Source: Alistipes sp.
GTDB lineage: Bacteria; Bacteroidota; Bacteroidia; Bacteroidales; Rikenellaceae
Direction of reading: 5' to 3'
Assembly (NCBI GenBank): GCA_017555905.1
Contig: JAFZFP010000019.1
Span: 1 to 45,190, forward strand
DNA length: 45,190 nucleotides
The notes beneath the pieces are model-generated. The model searched no databases, was not told the origin of the DNA, and saw only the letters and a program-made list of their open reading frames with translations. The position numbers were made by a program, and so were the translations under genes. Shown here piece by piece: positions 1 to 11,019 of the stretch; the first letter of the stretch is position 1, and each line of letters begins with the position of its first letter.

Positions 1-66
1 AGTGTGAAGATTTTTGGCCGCAAGACTCCAATGGAGTTGAGCTTTACACAAGTTGAAAAAGAATAA
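1..66 (+). CDS. nusG: NusG transcription antitermination factor, C-terminal end (partial)
   Basis: The window opens inside an open frame whose last 21 residues read SVKIFGRKTPMEL followed by SFTQVEKE and a TAA stop at 64-66. This matches the end of the NusG KOW domain (family pattern: V-x-I-F-G-R-x-T-P-V-E-L-x-F-x-Q-V-E-K). NusG binds RNA polymerase, affects pausing and termination, and links it to ribosomal protein S10. The gene sits directly upstream of rplK, its usual place in Bacteroidota and most bacteria. Only the tail is visible, so nothing can be said about the NGN domain. Confidence 0.9.
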   Translation, partial: SVKIFGRKTPMELSFTQVEKE

Positions 67-82
67 TTAACCAAGGAAAATT

Positions 83-523
83 ATGGCAAAAGAGGTTGCT
101 GCATTTATTAAATTGCAGATTAAAGGTGGTGCCGCAAATCCTTCACCTCCAGTTGGTCCTGCATTGGGTTCTAAGGGAGTCAACATTATGGACTTCTGTA
201 AGCAGTTCAATGCACGTACACAGGATAAGGCAGGTAAGGTTCTTCCAGTCATCATCACTGTTTACAGCGATAAGTCGTTTGACTTTGTAGTTAAACAGCC
301 ACCTGTAGCCATTCAGCTCAAGGAAGCAGCTAAGATCCAGGCAGGTTCGGCTCAGCCTAACCGCCAGAAGGTCGGCCAGGTAACATGGGACCAGATTAAG
401 GAGATCGCTGAGGGCAAGATGCCTGATATGAACTGCTTCACTATTGACGCTGCTATGCGTATGGTTGCTGGTACTGCTCGCAGTATGGGTATCAACGTAG
501 TGGGTGAATTTCCTAACATGTAA
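83..523 (+). CDS. rplK: 50S ribosomal protein L11
   Basis: L11 forms the base of the L7/L12 stalk on 23S rRNA and takes part in factor-dependent GTPase activation. The 146-residue product has the family length. The N-terminal half carries the Pro-rich stretch [20 protein letters not shown] (about residues 20-39), and the C-terminal rRNA-binding half ends in a conserved Met-rich, Gly-Ile segment ([14 protein letters not shown]-like). The ATG at 83 lies 16 bases after the nusG stop, so it is cotranscribed. No Shine-Dalgarno sequence is needed or strong here (CCAAGGAAAATT precedes the ATG). Confidence 0.98.
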   Translation: MAKEVAAFIKLQIKGGAANPSPPVGPALGSKGVNIMDFCKQFNARTQDKAGKVLPVIITVYSDKSFDFVVKQPPVAIQLKEAAKIQAGSAQPNRQKVGQVTWDQIKEIAEGKMPDMNCFTIDAAMRMVAGTARSMGINVVGEFPNM

Positions 524-537
524 CGAACATTACAAGA

Positions 538-1233
538 ATGAGTAAGTTGACAAAAAATCAAAAGATTGCTTACGCTAAGGTCGAGGACAAGGCGTACAAG
601 CTTTCTGAGGCTGCAGCTCTTCTGAAGGAAATTACCTTTACGAAATTTGATGCCTCAGTAGACATTGACGTCCGTTTGGGCGTTGACCCTCGTAAGGCTA
701 ATCAGATGGTTCGTGGCGTTGTGACTTTGCCACACGGTACAGGTAAGACTGTACGTGTTTTGGTTCTCTGTACTCCTGACAAGGAGGCTGAGGCTCAGGC
801 AGCAGGCGCAGACTATGTAGGTCTTGACGAGTACATTGAGAAGATCAAGGGCGGTTGGACAGATGTAGACGTAATCATCACCACTCCTAACGTAATGGGT
901 AAGGTAGGTGCTTTGGGTCGTATCTTGGGTCCACGCGGTTTGATGCCAAACCCTAAGACAGGTACTGTTACTATGGACGTAGCAAAGGCTGTTCAGGAGG
1001 TTAAGGCAGGTAAGATCGACTTCAAGGTTGATAAGTACGGTATTATCCACACATCTATCGGTAAGGTATCATTTACTCCCGAGCAGATTGTAGATAACGC
1101 ACACGAGGTTATGAGCACAATCATTAAGCTCAAGCCAGCAGCTGCTAAGGGTACATATGTAAAGAGCATCTATCTCTCTACAACAATGAGCCCTGGTATT
1201 GAGGTTGATACCAAATCAGTAGACGTTAAATAA
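538..1233 (+). CDS. rplA: 50S ribosomal protein L1
   Basis: L1 binds 23S rRNA at the L1 stalk and helps release deacylated tRNA. In many bacteria it also represses its own operon. The product is 231 residues, the usual length. The diagnostic central block [18 protein letters not shown] lies at about residues 124-141, followed by the conserved [14 protein letters not shown]. The ATG at 538 is 14 bases after the rplK stop. I did not find an obvious copy of the L1 rRNA target in the short spacers, so autoregulation here is unproven. Confidence 0.98.
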   Translation: MSKLTKNQKIAYAKVEDKAYKLSEAAALLKEITFTKFDASVDIDVRLGVDPRKANQMVRGVVTLPHGTGKTVRVLVLCTPDKEAEAQAAGADYVGLDEYIEKIKGGWTDVDVIITTPNVMGKVGALGRILGPRGLMPNPKTGTVTMDVAKAVQEVKAGKIDFKVDKYGIIHTSIGKVSFTPEQIVDNAHEVMSTIIKLKPAAAKGTYVKSIYLSTTMSPGIEVDTKSVDVK

Positions 1234-1236
1234 TTG

Positions 1237-1243
1237 AAGGAGG
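1237..1243 (+). promoter_or_regulatory. Strong Shine-Dalgarno (AAGGAGG) in front of rplJ
   Basis: AAGGAGG ends 10 bases before the rplJ ATG at 1254, in the 20-base gap after rplA. It stands out because most starts in this window have no anti-SD complementarity, as is usual in Bacteroidota, where the 16S 3' tail is largely sequestered. It may set high L10 output or be a remnant. The sequence match is direct; the functional meaning is inference. Confidence 0.6.
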
Positions 1244-1253
1244 ATAGAAAATT

Positions 1254-1778
1254 ATGACTAAGCAAGAAAAGTTGGCCGTTATTAACGGTCTCAGCGAGCA
1301 GCTCACAAACTACCCTCACTTCTATTTGGTAGACATCGAGGCGTTGAACGCTGAGCAGACTGCAGCATTGCGTCGCCAGTGTTTCGAGAAGAAGATTAAG
1401 CTTGTTGTTGTTAAGAACACATTGCTTTGCAAGGCTTTGGAGAACGTCGAGAAGGCTGACGCTGAGTTGGTAGCCACTTTGAAGGGCTCTACATCAATTA
1501 TGTTCACCGAGACAGGTAAGGCTCCTGCACAGCTCATCAAGGAGTTCCGCAAGAAGAGCGACAAGCCTGTATTGAAGGCAGCCTATGTTGAGGGTTGCGT
1601 TTACGTAGGTGACAACCAAATCGACACTCTTTGCAACATCAAGAGCCGCGAGGAGCTTATCGGCGATATCGTATTGCTCTTGCAGTCGCCTGCTAAGAAT
1701 GTCATCTCTGCTTTGCAGTCAAATGCAGGTCAGAAAATCGCGGGCCTCGTAAAGGCTCTCGAGGAGAGAAATAACTAA
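1254..1778 (+). CDS. rplJ: 50S ribosomal protein L10
   Basis: L10 anchors the L7/L12 dimers to the ribosomal stalk. The 174-residue product begins with the typical MTKQEKLAVINGLSEQL helix, contains the VVVKNTLLCKAL segment (residues 42-53; family pattern x-V-x-K-N-T-L) and KGSTSIMF, and ends in the helical L12-binding tail. It sits 20 bases after rplA and 40 bases before rplL. The E. coli-type long rplJ leader, where L10-L12 represses translation, is absent because the upstream gap is too short. Confidence 0.97.
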   Translation: MTKQEKLAVINGLSEQLTNYPHFYLVDIEALNAEQTAALRRQCFEKKIKLVVVKNTLLCKALENVEKADAELVATLKGSTSIMFTETGKAPAQLIKEFRKKSDKPVLKAAYVEGCVYVGDNQIDTLCNIKSREELIGDIVLLLQSPAKNVISALQSNAGQKIAGLVKALEERNN

Positions 1779-1818
1779 TTTTTAGATTAAAAACAAAATT
1801 AAAAAAAATATTACAACT

Positions 1819-2196
1819 ATGGCAGATGTAAAAGTATTGGCAGAGGAGTTGGTAAACTTGACTGTTAAGGAGGTAAACGAGTTGGCTACTATCCTCAAGG
1901 AGGAGTACGGTATTGAGCCTGCTGCAGCAGCTGTTGCAGTTGCAGCTCCAGCAGCTGGCGCAGGTGAGGCTGCTCCTGCTGAGAAGTCAACTTTCGATGT
2001 AATCTTGAAGAGCGCTGGTCAGGCTAAGCTTCAGGTTATCAAGGTTGTTAAGGAGCTCGCTGGCTTGTCATTGGGTGACGCTAAGGCTTTGGTTGATGGC
2101 GCTCCTAAGGCAATCAAGGAGGGTATCTCTAAGGAGGAGGCTGAGTCAATCAAGTCAAGCCTTGAGGAGGCTGGTGCTGAGGTTGAGCTTAAGTAA
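1819..2196 (+). CDS. rplL: 50S ribosomal protein L7/L12
   Basis: This is the stalk protein, present in several copies per ribosome, that recruits translational GTPases. It has 125 residues: an N-terminal dimerisation helix (about 1-35), an Ala/Pro/Gly hinge (about 36-55, [22 protein letters not shown]) and the C-terminal domain with the conserved [28 protein letters not shown] surface that contacts EF-G and EF-Tu. It is the last gene before the long structured spacer preceding rpoB, so the high stoichiometry of L12 over RNA polymerase probably depends on what that spacer does. Confidence 0.98.
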   Translation: MADVKVLAEELVNLTVKEVNELATILKEEYGIEPAAAAVAVAAPAAGAGEAAPAEKSTFDVILKSAGQAKLQVIKVVKELAGLSLGDAKALVDGAPKAIKEGISKEEAESIKSSLEEAGAEVELK

Positions 2197-2230
2197 TTCC
2201 TACGGGATTATTTAGTCTCTCACTACCATT

Positions 2231-2270
2231 AAGGTGTAGGGCTTACGTAAAAGTAAGCTCTATGCCTTTT
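2231..2270 (+). terminator. Hairpin plus T-run between rplL and rpoB (partial terminator/attenuator)
   Basis: AAGGTGTAGGGCTTAC (2231-2246) pairs with GTAAGCTCTATGCCTT (2253-2268), giving 16 pairs including three G-T wobbles around a 6-base loop, followed by TTTT at 2267-2270. It begins 35 bases after the rplL stop. In E. coli a partial terminator in the same place reduces rpoBC transcription relative to the ribosomal genes. The same role here is inferred from position and shape; the short T-run suggests leaky termination. Confidence 0.6.
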
Positions 2271-2359
2271 GTGGTCTAATATTCGGGAGTGCGTAGTTGA
2301 GCTGTGCCCGCTTATTAGAAATGTCTATGCTCTCAGGGTGTACTTCATTGACACTGAGG

Positions 2360-2392
2360 GCATTGGTAGGATTAATACCTGCATATTTTTTT
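2360..2392 (+). terminator. Second terminator-like hairpin in rpoB leader
   Basis: GCA-TT-GGTA (2360-2368) pairs with TACC-TGC (2376-2382) with a 2-base bulge and a 7-base loop, followed by ATA and seven T residues (2386-2392). Its first three bases are also the 3' end of the stronger upstream hairpin at 2328-2362, so the two stems compete over those bases. The stem alone is short, so terminator function is tentative. Confidence 0.35.
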
Positions 2393-2644
2393 CAGACTTA
2401 TGCCCAGGTCGTTGCTCCTTGGTGCTAGCGAGATGGAGGTTGTGCCGTCTTGCCGTGATGTTAGGGGAGTGGTGGGTATCTTAGTTCTGAGGTTTTGTGA
2501 ATTTGCCGACGTCTTAGACTTAGGTCTATGTGCCGAGGCTCTTGGATAAGACCTCTTAAACCCGAAGGTTCTTTGCTCACTGTAGACAACTAAGTTGTGA
2601 AGTTTTTCTGTTGTCGCGAACACTCCTTGTGAGTAGAAGGGACG

Positions 2645-2743
2645 ATGGATTGCCCAACGAGGTTTGTCGCCGAGCGAGAGTTGAAGGGTTTGACCGAGAT
2701 ATTCGAACGTCGTTTGTCGGAAATGGTTAGCCGACGGTTATAG
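2645..2743 (+). CDS. Candidate 32-codon upstream ORF in the rpoB leader
   Basis: An ATG at 2645, preceded by AGAAGG eight bases upstream, opens a 32-residue frame ending with TAG at 2741, 41 bases before the rpoB ATG. The second half ([22 protein letters not shown]) reads like an amphipathic helix rich in Glu and Arg, which is more protein-like than the rest of this spacer. I do not recognise it. It may be a short leader peptide coupled to rpoB or simply chance coding. Nothing beyond length, start context and composition supports it. Confidence 0.2.
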   Translation: MDCPTRFVAERELKGLTEIFERRLSEMVSRRL

Positions 2744-2784
2744 GTTTTTCAATTATAGTTCTTCAACTAAAACTATTGGATTAT

Positions 2785-5700
2785 ATGTCCACAACACAAC
2801 AACAACGTATAAGCTTCTCTACCATCAAGAATAGGGTTCCATACCCAGACTTGTTGGAGATTCAGCTTAAGTCATTCCGAGATTTCTTCCAGCTTGACAC
2901 TACGACTGAGAACCGCAAGAATGAGGGTCTCTACCGTGTGTTCAACGAGAATTTCCCGATCACCGACACAAGAAACAACTTCGTTCTGGAGTTTATTGAC
3001 TATTACATCGACCAGCCTCGCTACTCTATCGAGGAGTGCTTGGAGCGTGGTTTGACGTATAGTGTACCTCTCAAGGCTAAGCTTAAGCTCTACTGCACTG
3101 ACACCGAGCACGAGGATTTTGATGAAGTAGTACAGGATGTTTACTTCGGTCTTATCCCTTATATGACCGAGCGTGGTACGTTCATCTTCAATGGTGCAGA
3201 GCGCGTAGTAGTATCACAGCTTCACCGTTCACCAGGTGTATTCTTTGGCCAGAGTATGCATACAAATGGCACGAAGCTCTACTCAGCACGTATCATCCCA
3301 TTCAAGGGTTCGTGGATTGAGTTTGCTACCGACATCAACAACGTGATGTATGCCTACATCGACCGTAAGAAGAAGTTGCCTGTAACAACCCTTTTGCGTG
3401 CTATCGGTTACGAGACCGACCAGCAGATTTTGGAGATCTTCGACCTCGCAGACGAGGTTAAGGTTAGCAAGGCTAACTTGAAGAAGAATGTAGGCCGCAA
3501 GCTTGCTGCACGTGTATTGTCTACTTGGGTAGAGGACTTCGTAGATGAGGATACAGGTGAGGTAGTCTCTATCGAGCGTCACAAGGTCATCGTAGACCGT
3601 GAGGTAGAGCTCGAGGAGAGCCACATCGACGAGATTATCGAGTCAGGTACTAAGACCATTCTCTTGCACAATGAGAATCCATCAGGTATCGACTTCTCGA
3701 TTATCTACAACACCCTCCACAAGGATCCTTGTAACTCCGAGAAGGAGGCCGTGGTTTACATCTACAGGCAGTTGCGCGCTTCGGAGCCACCAGATGAGGC
3801 TACTGCACGCGACGTTATCGAGAAGTTGTTCTTCTCTGACAAGCGTTATGACTTGGGCGACGTAGGTCGTTTCCGTATCAATAAGAAGCTTGATCTTTCG
3901 ATCGATCCAGCGATCCGTACACTTACTCGCGAGGATATTATCGAGATTATCAAGTATCTCATCAAACTTATCAACTCTAAGGCAGAGGTTGATGATATCG
4001 ACCACTTGTCTAACCGTCGAGTACGTACGGTAGGTGAGCAGCTTGCTAACCAGTTCTCGGTAGGTTTGGTACGTATCGCTCGCACCATCCGTGAGCGTAT
4101 GAATGTTCGTGATAGCGAGGTATTTACCCCAGAGGATTTGATCAATGCTAAGACTTTGGCGAGCGTTGTAAACTCATTCTTCGGTACCAGCCAGTTGTCA
4201 CAGTTTATGGACCAGATCAACCCATTGGCAGAGATTACGCATAAGCGTCGTCTTTCGGCGTTGGGTCCTGGTGGTTTGTCACGTGATCGCGCAGGTTTCG
4301 AGGTGCGAGACGTACACTATACCCACTATGGTCGTTTGTGTCCTATTGAGTCTCCTGAGGGTCCTAACATCGGTCTTATCTCATCTTTGTGTGTATTCGC
4401 AAAGATCTCTGATATGGGATTCATCGAGACACCTTATCGTAAGGTAAATGAGGGCGTTGTAGACCTCAATAACGATAATATCCGCTACTACTCAGCCGAG
4501 GAGGAGGAGGGTATGGTCGTAGCACAGTCAAATGAGCCACTCACTGACGACGGTCACTTCATCAATGTTGATCGTATCAAGGCTCGTCTTGGTGCCGACT
4601 TCCCTGTTGTTAACGACACTAAGGTAGACCTCGTGGATGTTGCACCTAACCAGGTTGCCTCTATCGCAGCGAGCCTTATTCCTTTCCTTGAGCACGATGA
4701 TGCTAACCGTGCGTTGATGGGATCTAACATGATGCGCCAGGCAGTGCCATTGGTTCGTCCTGAGGCTCCTATCGTAGGTACAGGTATCGAGAAGGATATG
4801 ATCGTAGACAGCCGTGTTCAGGTTGTTGCCGAGGGTGAGGGTGAGGTAGTATTTGCTGATGCTACACGCATCGAGGTACGCTACGAGCGTAGCGAGGACC
4901 AGCAGATCGCTTCCTTTGCACCAGAGGTTACTGTCTACACTCTCCCACGTTACCGTCGTACAAACCAGAATACAACAGTTACGCTTAAGCCTACTGTCCT
5001 CACTGGCGACAAGGTTACTAAGGGTCAGATCCTTACCGAGGGTTACTCTACCGAGCGTGGCGAGTTGGCTTTGGGTCGCAACTTGAAGGTTGCGTTTATG
5101 CCCTGGAAGGGTTATAACTTCGAGGATGCTATCGTTATCTCAGAGCGTATTCAGCGTGAGGATATCTTCACTTCTGTACACGTTGATGAGTATATTATGG
5201 AGGTTCGTGATACTAAGCGTGGTGTCGAGGAACTTACCTCAGACATTCCTAACGTATCGGAGGATGCAACTAAGGACTTGGATGCTAACGGTATTATCCG
5301 TGTAGGTGCCAAGGTTACTCCTGGTGATATCCTTATCGGTAAGATTACTCCTAAGGGCGAGAGCGATCCTTCACCAGAGGAGAAGTTGCTTCGTGCTATC
5401 TTCGGTGATAAGGCGGGTGATGTTAAGGATGCGTCGCTTAAGGCGCAGCCATCATTGCACGGCGTGGTTATCGATACTAAGCTCTATAGCCACACACAGA
5501 AGGAGGGTAAGCGTAATCGTGCAGCCGAGAAGGCTCAGATGGATCAGCTCGATGCCGAGTACGCAGCACAGGTAGCCGACCTTACGAAGATTCTTGTTGA
5601 GAAGTTGTGGCGCTTGTTGGAGGGTAAGACCACCACAGGTATCTACGACTACTACAACGTAGAGCTCTTCGCTCCAGGTGAGAAGTTCAGTATTAAGATG

Positions 5701-6642
5701 CTCGAGAGCATCGCGACAATCTCTACCGACAGCAAGACAGGTGTCGCTAACGGCTATATGTCGTTGGGTCAGACCCGTTGGACAGGAGATGCGCACGATG
5801 ATGCACTTATCTCATTGACCATCAACAACTACACTATCGAGTGTAAGAAGATTGCTGCGGCAGTGAACCGTGAGAAGTACAACCTCACAAATGGTGACGA
5901 GATTCCAATCTCAGGTGTTATCCAGATGGCTAAGGTCTACATCGCTAAGAAGCGTAAGCTTAAGGTAGGTGATAAGATGGCGGGTCGTCACGGTAACAAG
6001 GGTATCGTAGCCAAGGTTGTTCGCGACGAGGATATGCCATTCTTGGAGGATGGTACTATAGTGGATATCTGTTTGAACCCACTTGGTGTGCCTTCACGAA
6101 TGAACCTCGGACAGATCTATGAGACTGTTCTTGGTTGGGCAGGTAAGGAGCTTGGTCTCAAGTTCGCTACGCCTATCTTCGATGGTGCTTCTTTGGAGCA
6201 GATCAACGAGTATACCGCACAGGCAGGTGTTCCACGCAGTGGCCGTTGCTACCTCTATGATGGTGGTACAGGTGAGCGTTTCGACCAGCCAGCAACCGTG
6301 GGTGTCATCTATATGCTTAAGCTCGGTCATATGATCGACGATAAGATGCACGCTCGTTCTATCGGTCCATACTCACTCATTACACAGCAGCCATTGGGCG
6401 GTAAGGCACAGTTTGGTGGTCAGCGTTTCGGAGAGATGGAGGTTTGGGCACTCGAGGGCTTCGGTGCAGCCAACATCTTGCAGGAGATTCTTACTATCAA
6501 GTCAGACGATGTTGTCGGACGTGCTAAGGCGTACGAGGCTATTGTCAAGGGTGACAATCTTCCACGCCCCGGTGTTCCCGAGGCAATGAATGTGCTTTTG
6601 CACGAGTTGCGTGGTTTGGCACTGTCGGTAAAACTTGAGTAA
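2785..6642 (+). CDS. rpoB: DNA-directed RNA polymerase subunit beta
   Basis: This is the catalytic-core subunit of RNA polymerase. I start it at ATG 2785 ([17 protein letters not shown]), which matches Bacteroidota RpoB N-termini, rather than at the in-frame TTG at 2776; the product is 1285 residues. Landmarks: SPGVFFGQS, the rifampicin pocket S469-Q-L-S-Q-F-M-D476...H486-K-R-R-L-S491 (equivalent to E. coli 509-531), [11 protein letters not shown], and the C-terminal [14 protein letters not shown] and clamp segments. The pocket residues D476, H486 and S491 are all wild type, so target-based rifampicin resistance is not indicated. It lies 23 bases before rpoC and after the long structured spacer. 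Confidence 0.98.
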   Translation: MSTTQQQRISFSTIKNRVPYPDLLEIQLKSFRDFFQLDTTTENRKNEGLYRVFNENFPITDTRNNFVLEFIDYYIDQPRYSIEECLERGLTYSVPLKAKLKLYCTDTEHEDFDEVVQDVYFGLIPYMTERGTFIFNGAERVVVSQLHRSPGVFFGQSMHTNGTKLYSARIIPFKGSWIEFATDINNVMYAYIDRKKKLPVTTLLRAIGYETDQQILEIFDLADEVKVSKANLKKNVGRKLAARVLSTWVEDFVDEDTGEVVSIERHKVIVDREVELEESHIDEIIESGTKTILLHNENPSGIDFSIIYNTLHKDPCNSEKEAVVYIYRQLRASEPPDEATARDVIEKLFFSDKRYDLGDVGRFRINKKLDLSIDPAIRTLTREDIIEIIKYLIKLINSKAEVDDIDHLSNRRVRTVGEQLANQFSVGLVRIARTIRERMNVRDSEVFTPEDLINAKTLASVVNSFFGTSQLSQFMDQINPLAEITHKRRLSALGPGGLSRDRAGFEVRDVHYTHYGRLCPIESPEGPNIGLISSLCVFAKISDMGFIETPYRKVNEGVVDLNNDNIRYYSAEEEEGMVVAQSNEPLTDDGHFINVDRIKARLGADFPVVNDTKVDLVDVAPNQVASIAASLIPFLEHDDANRALMGSNMMRQAVPLVRPEAPIVGTGIEKDMIVDSRVQVVAEGEGEVVFADATRIEVRYERSEDQQIASFAPEVTVYTLPRYRRTNQNTTVTLKPTVLTGDKVTKGQILTEGYSTERGELALGRNLKVAFMPWKGYNFEDAIVISERIQREDIFTSVHVDEYIMEVRDTKRGVEELTSDIPNVSEDATKDLDANGIIRVGAKVTPGDILIGKITPKGESDPSPEEKLLRAIFGDKAGDVKDASLKAQPSLHGVVIDTKLYSHTQKEGKRNRAAEKAQMDQLDAEYAAQVADLTKILVEKLWRLLEGKTTTGIYDYYNVELFAPGEKFSIKMLESIATISTDSKTGVANGYMSLGQTRWTGDAHDDALISLTINNYTIECKKIAAAVNREKYNLTNGDEIPISGVIQMAKVYIAKKRKLKVGDKMAGRHGNKGIVAKVVRDEDMPFLEDGTIVDICLNPLGVPSRMNLGQIYETVLGWAGKELGLKFATPIFDGASLEQINEYTAQAGVPRSGRCYLYDGGTGERFDQPATVGVIYMLKLGHMIDDKMHARSIGPYSLITQQPLGGKAQFGGQRFGEMEVWALEGFGAANILQEILTIKSDDVVGRAKAYEAIVKGDNLPRPGVPEAMNVLLHELRGLALSVKLE

Positions 6643-6665
6643 GCGAACTTTAAAACTTGGACACT

Positions 6666-9600
6666 ATGTCATTTAATAAAGATAATAATAGAATGAGCAG
6701 CTATAGCCGTATTTCGATTGGTCTTGCATCTCCTGAGGAGATTCGCGCCCAGTCGAGCGGCGAGGTTCTCAAACCTGAGACCATCAACTATCGCTCATAT
6801 AAGCCCGAGCGCGATGGTTTGTTCTGCGAGCGCATCTTCGGTCCTGTAAAGGATTATGAGTGCCATTGCGGTAAGTACAAGCGTATTCGCTATAAGGGTA
6901 TCGTCTGCGACCGTTGTGGTGTAGAGGTAACTGAGAAGAAGGTACGTCGTGAGCGTATGGGTCACATCTCATTGGTTGTTCCTGTAGTTCACATCTGGTA
7001 CTTCCGTTCGTTGCCATCAAAGATTGGTTACTTGTTGGGTATTCCATCGAAGAAACTCGAGGCTATCATCTACTACGAGCGCTATGTAGTAATCAATGCG
7101 GGTGCTGCTAAGGAGCAGGGTGTTGAGCGTTTGCAGACCCTCTCAGAGAAGGAGTACCTCGATATCGTTGCTGCACTTCCTAAGGGAAATCAGGCTCTCG
7201 ACAATGATGATCCAGAGAAGTTCGTTGCCGAGATGGGTGGTGAGGCTATCCTCAAACTCCTCAAGCAGGTAGATCTCGACTCTATGTCATACGCTTTGCG
7301 TGACCGTGCTTCACGTGAGACATCACAGCAGCGTAAGACTGAGGCACTCAAGTGTTTGAATGTCATCGAGTCGTTCCGTGCTTCAAACGGCAAGAATAAG
7401 CCTGAGTGGATGGTACTTACCGACATTCCAGTTATTCCACCAGAGTTGCGCCCATTGGTACCACTTGATGGTGGTCGTTTCGCTACTTCGGACCTCAACG
7501 ACTTGTATCGTCGCGTAATCATCCGTAATAACCGTCTTAAGCGTCTTATCGAGATTAAGGCACCAGAGGTTATCTTGCGTAATGAGAAGCGTATGTTGCA
7601 GGAGGCTGTTGACTCGTTGTTCGACAACTCACGTAAGAGCAATGCCGTAAAGAATGAGTCTAACCGTCCATTGAAGTCATTGTCTGACTCGTTGAAGGGT
7701 AAGCAGGGCCGTTTCCGTCAGAACTTGTTGGGTAAGCGTGTCGATTACTCTGCACGTTCGGTAATTGTCGTTGGTCCAGAGCTTAAGATGCACGAGATGG
7801 GTATTCCAAAGGATATGGCGGCAGAGTTGTACAAGCCATTCGTTATCCGTAAGCTCATCGAGCGTGGTATCGTTAAGACCGTAAAGTCAGCAAAGAAGAT
7901 TATCGATAGAAAGGATCCCGTTATTTGGGGTATCTTGGAGAATGTCATCAAGGGTCATCCAGTATTGATGAACCGTGCTCCGACCCTTCACCGTCTCGGT
8001 ATCCAGGCCTTCCAGTCAAAGCTTATCGAGGGTAAGGCAATGCAGCTCCACCCACTCTCTTGTACTGCGTTTAACGCGGACTTCGATGGTGACCAGATGG
8101 CGGTTCACTTGCCATTGGGCAACGCTGCAATCCTTGAGGCTCAGATCCTTATGTTGGGATCACACAACGTCCTCAACCCTGCTAACGGTGCGCCTATTAC
8201 CGTACCATCACAGGATATGGTCCTTGGTCTTTACTACATCACCAAGCCACGTCCAGGTGTTAAGGGTACAGGTTTGAAGTTCTACGGTCCTGAGGAGGCT
8301 ATTATCGCCTACAACGAGAAGCGTGCTGAGTTGCACGCCGAGGTAAAGTGCCGTGTGCGTGATCTCGATGAGAATGGCAACGAGGTGTACGTATTGAAGG
8401 ATACAACCATCGGTCGTATCTTGTTCAACCAGTACGTTCCACAGGAGGTTGGCTACATCAACGAAATCTTGACTAAGCGTTCTTTGCGTGATATCATCGC
8501 AGTTGTGATGAAGAAGGCAGGTGCTGATAAGGTTGCTAAGTTCTTGGATGATATCAAGAATATGGGTTACCGTATGGCATTCCAGGGTGGTCTATCGTTT
8601 AACCTCGACGCGGTAATTATCCCAGAGGATAAGCAGGATCTTATCAACGAGGGTTATGCTGCTGCAGATGCCGTTATCGACGACTATAATATGGGTCTTA
8701 TCACCAACTCTGAGCGTTACAACCAGATTGTCGATATTTGGACATCCATCAACAACCGTCTTACAAGCAAGGTAGTTCACACCTTGCAGACCGACCAGGA
8801 TGGATTCAACCCAGTATATATGATGCTTGACTCAGGAGCGCGTGGTTCGCGAGAGCAGATTCGTCAGCTTTCAGGTATGCGTGGTCTTATGGCTAAGCCA
8901 CAGAAGTCAGGTGTTGAGGGTGGTCAGCAGGTTATCGAGAACCCTATCTTGTCGAACTTTAAGGAGGGACTTTCGGTGTTGGAGTACTTTATCTCTACCC
9001 ACGGTGCTCGTAAGGGTTTGGCGGATACGGCGTTGAAGACTGCGGATGCAGGTTACTTGACTCGTCGTTTGGTGGATGTGGCACAGGATGTCATCATCAA
9101 CGAGGAGGATTGCGGTACTTTGCGTGGTCTTACTGCTACTGCTATCAAGCGTAACGAGGATGTTGTTCAGACATTGTACGATCGCATCTTGGGCCGTACA
9201 GCGTTGAACGATGTTATTCACCCAACCACAGGCGAGGTTATCTGCCGTGCTGGTGAGGAGATTACCGAGGAGATTGCCGAGGCTATCGACAAGTCACCAT
9301 TGGAGTCTGTAGAGATTCGTTCGGTACTCACTTGCGAGGCTCGTCGTGGAGTATGTGCTAAGTGTTACGGTCGCAACCTTGCTACCGCACGTATGGTACA
9401 GAAGGGTGAGGTTGTAGGTGTTATTGCAGCACAGTCTATCGGTGAGCCAGGTACTCAGCTTACACTTCGTACGTTCCACGTCGGTGGTGTTGCGGGTGGC
9501 TCTACAGTTGAGACTAACGTAGTCTCTAAGTATGAGGGTCGCCTTGAGATTGAGGAGTTGCGCACTATTAAGGGTAAGAACTCTGCAGGTGACACAATCA

Positions 9601-10922
9601 ATATCGTTATGTCTCGTCAGTCGGAGATTCGCATCGTAGATCCTAAGACTGAGATTACACTCTATACTCACGCTTTGCCTTATGGTGCTACACTCTATAT
9701 GCGTGATGGCGATGAGGTTAAGAAGGGTGATATGATCTGCGAGTGGGATCCATATAACGCAGTTATCATCGCTGAGACTGAGGGTAAGATTGTTTACGAG
9801 AGCATCATCGAGGGTGTGACTTATCGTGAGGAGCGTGACGAGCAGACAGGTCTTTCTGAGCGCGTAGTTATCGACTCTAAGGATAAGACTAAGAACCCTG
9901 TGATTAAGATTGTGAACAAGGAGGGTGAAGAGGTTAAGGCTTACAACTTGCCTGTTAATGCCCACATTATGGTTAAGAACAACGGTAAGATTCACGCAGG
10001 TGACATCCTTATCAAGATTCCACGTGCTGTAGGTAAGTCTGGTGGCGATATCACCGGTGGTCTTCCACGTGTAACCGAGTTGTTCGAGGCTCGTAACCCA
10101 TCTAACCCAGCAATCGTATCGGAGATCGATGGTGAGGTAACATTCGGTAAGATCAAGCGTGGTAACCGCGAGATTATCATTACCTCTAAGGATGGCGACC
10201 AGAAGAAGTATCTCGTACCATTGTCACGTCAGATCATCGTTCAGGAGAACGACTATGTACGTGCAGGTATGGCCCTCTCTGATGGTGCTATCACTCCAGG
10301 TGATATCTTGCGCATCCTCGGTCCTACCCGAGTTCAGGAGTATATCGTGAACGAGGTACAGGAGGTTTACCGTATGCAGGGTGTAAAGATTAACGATAAG
10401 CACTTCGAGGTTATCGTTCGTCAGATGATGTCTAAGGTACAGATCGAGGATCCAGGAGATACCCGCTTCTTTGAGGATCAGGTAGTTGATAAGTGGGAGT
10501 TTATGGACGTTAATGATGAACTCTACGACAAGGTTGTAGTAACCGAGGCAGGTGGTTCACAGAATGTTCAGCCAGGTCAGATTATCTCTATGCGCAAGTT
10601 GCGTGACGAGAACTCGGCTTTGAAGCGCCGTGATTTGGCTCTCGTTGAGGTACGTCCTATCGTTCCTGCTACTTCTAACCAGGTACTTCAGGGTATTACT
10701 CGTGCTGCATTGCAGACATCAAGCTTCATCTCTGCTGCATCGTTCCAGGAGACCACTAAGGTCCTCAACGAGGCTGCTATCCAGGCGAAGACTGATGACT
10801 TGGTTAATCTTAAGGAGAATGTTATCACAGGTAACCCTATCCCAGGTGGTACAGGTTTGCGCGACTACGAGGATTTGATCGTAGGCTTGCGTGCCGACTT
10901 GGAGACATCAAGCGAGGAGTAA
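6666..10922 (+). CDS. rpoC: DNA-directed RNA polymerase subunit beta'
   Basis: This is the largest RNA polymerase subunit; it forms the active site with RpoB. I start it at ATG 6666 ([20 protein letters not shown]) rather than TTG 6657; the product is 1418 residues. The N-terminal zinc site is C66-x-C68...C81-x2-C84. The Mg-binding catalytic loop N470-A-D-F-D-G-D476 carries D472, D474 and D476. The second zinc cluster is in the [17 protein letters not shown] region, and [13 protein letters not shown] marks the trigger-loop area. The gene ends the operon and is followed 18 bases later by a strong terminator. The many long antisense frames across it are by-products of codon bias. Confidence 0.98.
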   Translation: MSFNKDNNRMSSYSRISIGLASPEEIRAQSSGEVLKPETINYRSYKPERDGLFCERIFGPVKDYECHCGKYKRIRYKGIVCDRCGVEVTEKKVRRERMGHISLVVPVVHIWYFRSLPSKIGYLLGIPSKKLEAIIYYERYVVINAGAAKEQGVERLQTLSEKEYLDIVAALPKGNQALDNDDPEKFVAEMGGEAILKLLKQVDLDSMSYALRDRASRETSQQRKTEALKCLNVIESFRASNGKNKPEWMVLTDIPVIPPELRPLVPLDGGRFATSDLNDLYRRVIIRNNRLKRLIEIKAPEVILRNEKRMLQEAVDSLFDNSRKSNAVKNESNRPLKSLSDSLKGKQGRFRQNLLGKRVDYSARSVIVVGPELKMHEMGIPKDMAAELYKPFVIRKLIERGIVKTVKSAKKIIDRKDPVIWGILENVIKGHPVLMNRAPTLHRLGIQAFQSKLIEGKAMQLHPLSCTAFNADFDGDQMAVHLPLGNAAILEAQILMLGSHNVLNPANGAPITVPSQDMVLGLYYITKPRPGVKGTGLKFYGPEEAIIAYNEKRAELHAEVKCRVRDLDENGNEVYVLKDTTIGRILFNQYVPQEVGYINEILTKRSLRDIIAVVMKKAGADKVAKFLDDIKNMGYRMAFQGGLSFNLDAVIIPEDKQDLINEGYAAADAVIDDYNMGLITNSERYNQIVDIWTSINNRLTSKVVHTLQTDQDGFNPVYMMLDSGARGSREQIRQLSGMRGLMAKPQKSGVEGGQQVIENPILSNFKEGLSVLEYFISTHGARKGLADTALKTADAGYLTRRLVDVAQDVIINEEDCGTLRGLTATAIKRNEDVVQTLYDRILGRTALNDVIHPTTGEVICRAGEEITEEIAEAIDKSPLESVEIRSVLTCEARRGVCAKCYGRNLATARMVQKGEVVGVIAAQSIGEPGTQLTLRTFHVGGVAGGSTVETNVVSKYEGRLEIEELRTIKGKNSAGDTINIVMSRQSEIRIVDPKTEITLYTHALPYGATLYMRDGDEVKKGDMICEWDPYNAVIIAETEGKIVYESIIEGVTYREERDEQTGLSERVVIDSKDKTKNPVIKIVNKEGEEVKAYNLPVNAHIMVKNNGKIHAGDILIKIPRAVGKSGGDITGGLPRVTELFEARNPSNPAIVSEIDGEVTFGKIKRGNREIIITSKDGDQKKYLVPLSRQIIVQENDYVRAGMALSDGAITPGDILRILGPTRVQEYIVNEVQEVYRMQGVKINDKHFEVIVRQMMSKVQIEDPGDTRFFEDQVVDKWEFMDVNDELYDKVVVTEAGGSQNVQPGQIISMRKLRDENSALKRRDLALVEVRPIVPATSNQVLQGITRAALQTSSFISAASFQETTKVLNEAAIQAKTDDLVNLKENVITGNPIPGGTGLRDYEDLIVGLRADLETSSEE

Positions 10923-10940
10923 TCCTTAATATAGAAAAAG

Positions 10941-10974
10941 GAGCGTGTTCCAGATTGGGACACGCTCTTTTTTT
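10941..10974 (+). terminator. Rho-independent terminator of the rpoBC operon
   Basis: GAGCGTGTTCC (10941-10951) pairs with GGGACACGCTC (10957-10967), 11 pairs with one wobble and loop AGATT, followed by seven T residues. It begins 18 bases after the rpoC stop. A second, weaker stem (TGCATA/TATGCA with inner GTCG/CGAC, 10977-11007) follows before the converging hydrolase gene; it lacks a T-run. Confidence 0.92.
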
Positions 10975-11019
10975 GTTGCATATGTCGTAAAATGTGCGAC
11001 TTATGCAGTTGTTGAGTTG

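Larger units (their letters stand above)
2197..2784 (+). other. Long structured rplL-rpoB spacer (putative leader RNA)
   Basis: No gene of normal size lies in these 588 bases. I found no TAnnTTTG promoter, so rpoB is probably reached by read-through. Visible structure: a 16-bp hairpin at 2231-2268 followed by T residues; a hairpin TGCTCTCAG/CTGAGGGCA at 2328-2362 with an inner TGT/ACA extension; a smaller hairpin GCA..GGTA/TACC..TGC at 2360-2382, followed by a T-run at 2386-2392, which shares bases 2360-2362 with the previous stem; and further pairing such as GTCTTA (2510s) with TAAGAC (2540s). The layout resembles an attenuation or processing region controlling rpoBC relative to rplJL. It could also hold a separate small RNA. 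Confidence 0.55.

Noticed and set aside
1234-1253. L10-L12 autoregulatory leader before rplJ
   Set aside because: The gap to rplA is only 20 bases, too short for the known structured leader.
2269-2623. 71- and 83-codon frames in the rplL-rpoB spacer (2269-2484 plus, 2372-2623 minus)
   Set aside because: Cys/Trp/Arg-rich or Ser/Thr-rich nonsense-like composition; they run through the hairpins and T-runs, so RNA structure explains the region better.
4189-4260. Rifampicin-resistance substitutions in RpoB
   Set aside because: All classic positions (equivalents of D516, H526, S531) carry the susceptible residue.
9294-9995. 233-codon antisense frame within rpoC
   Set aside because: It lies wholly inside a conserved gene and has composition typical of shadow frames; no promoter or start context.
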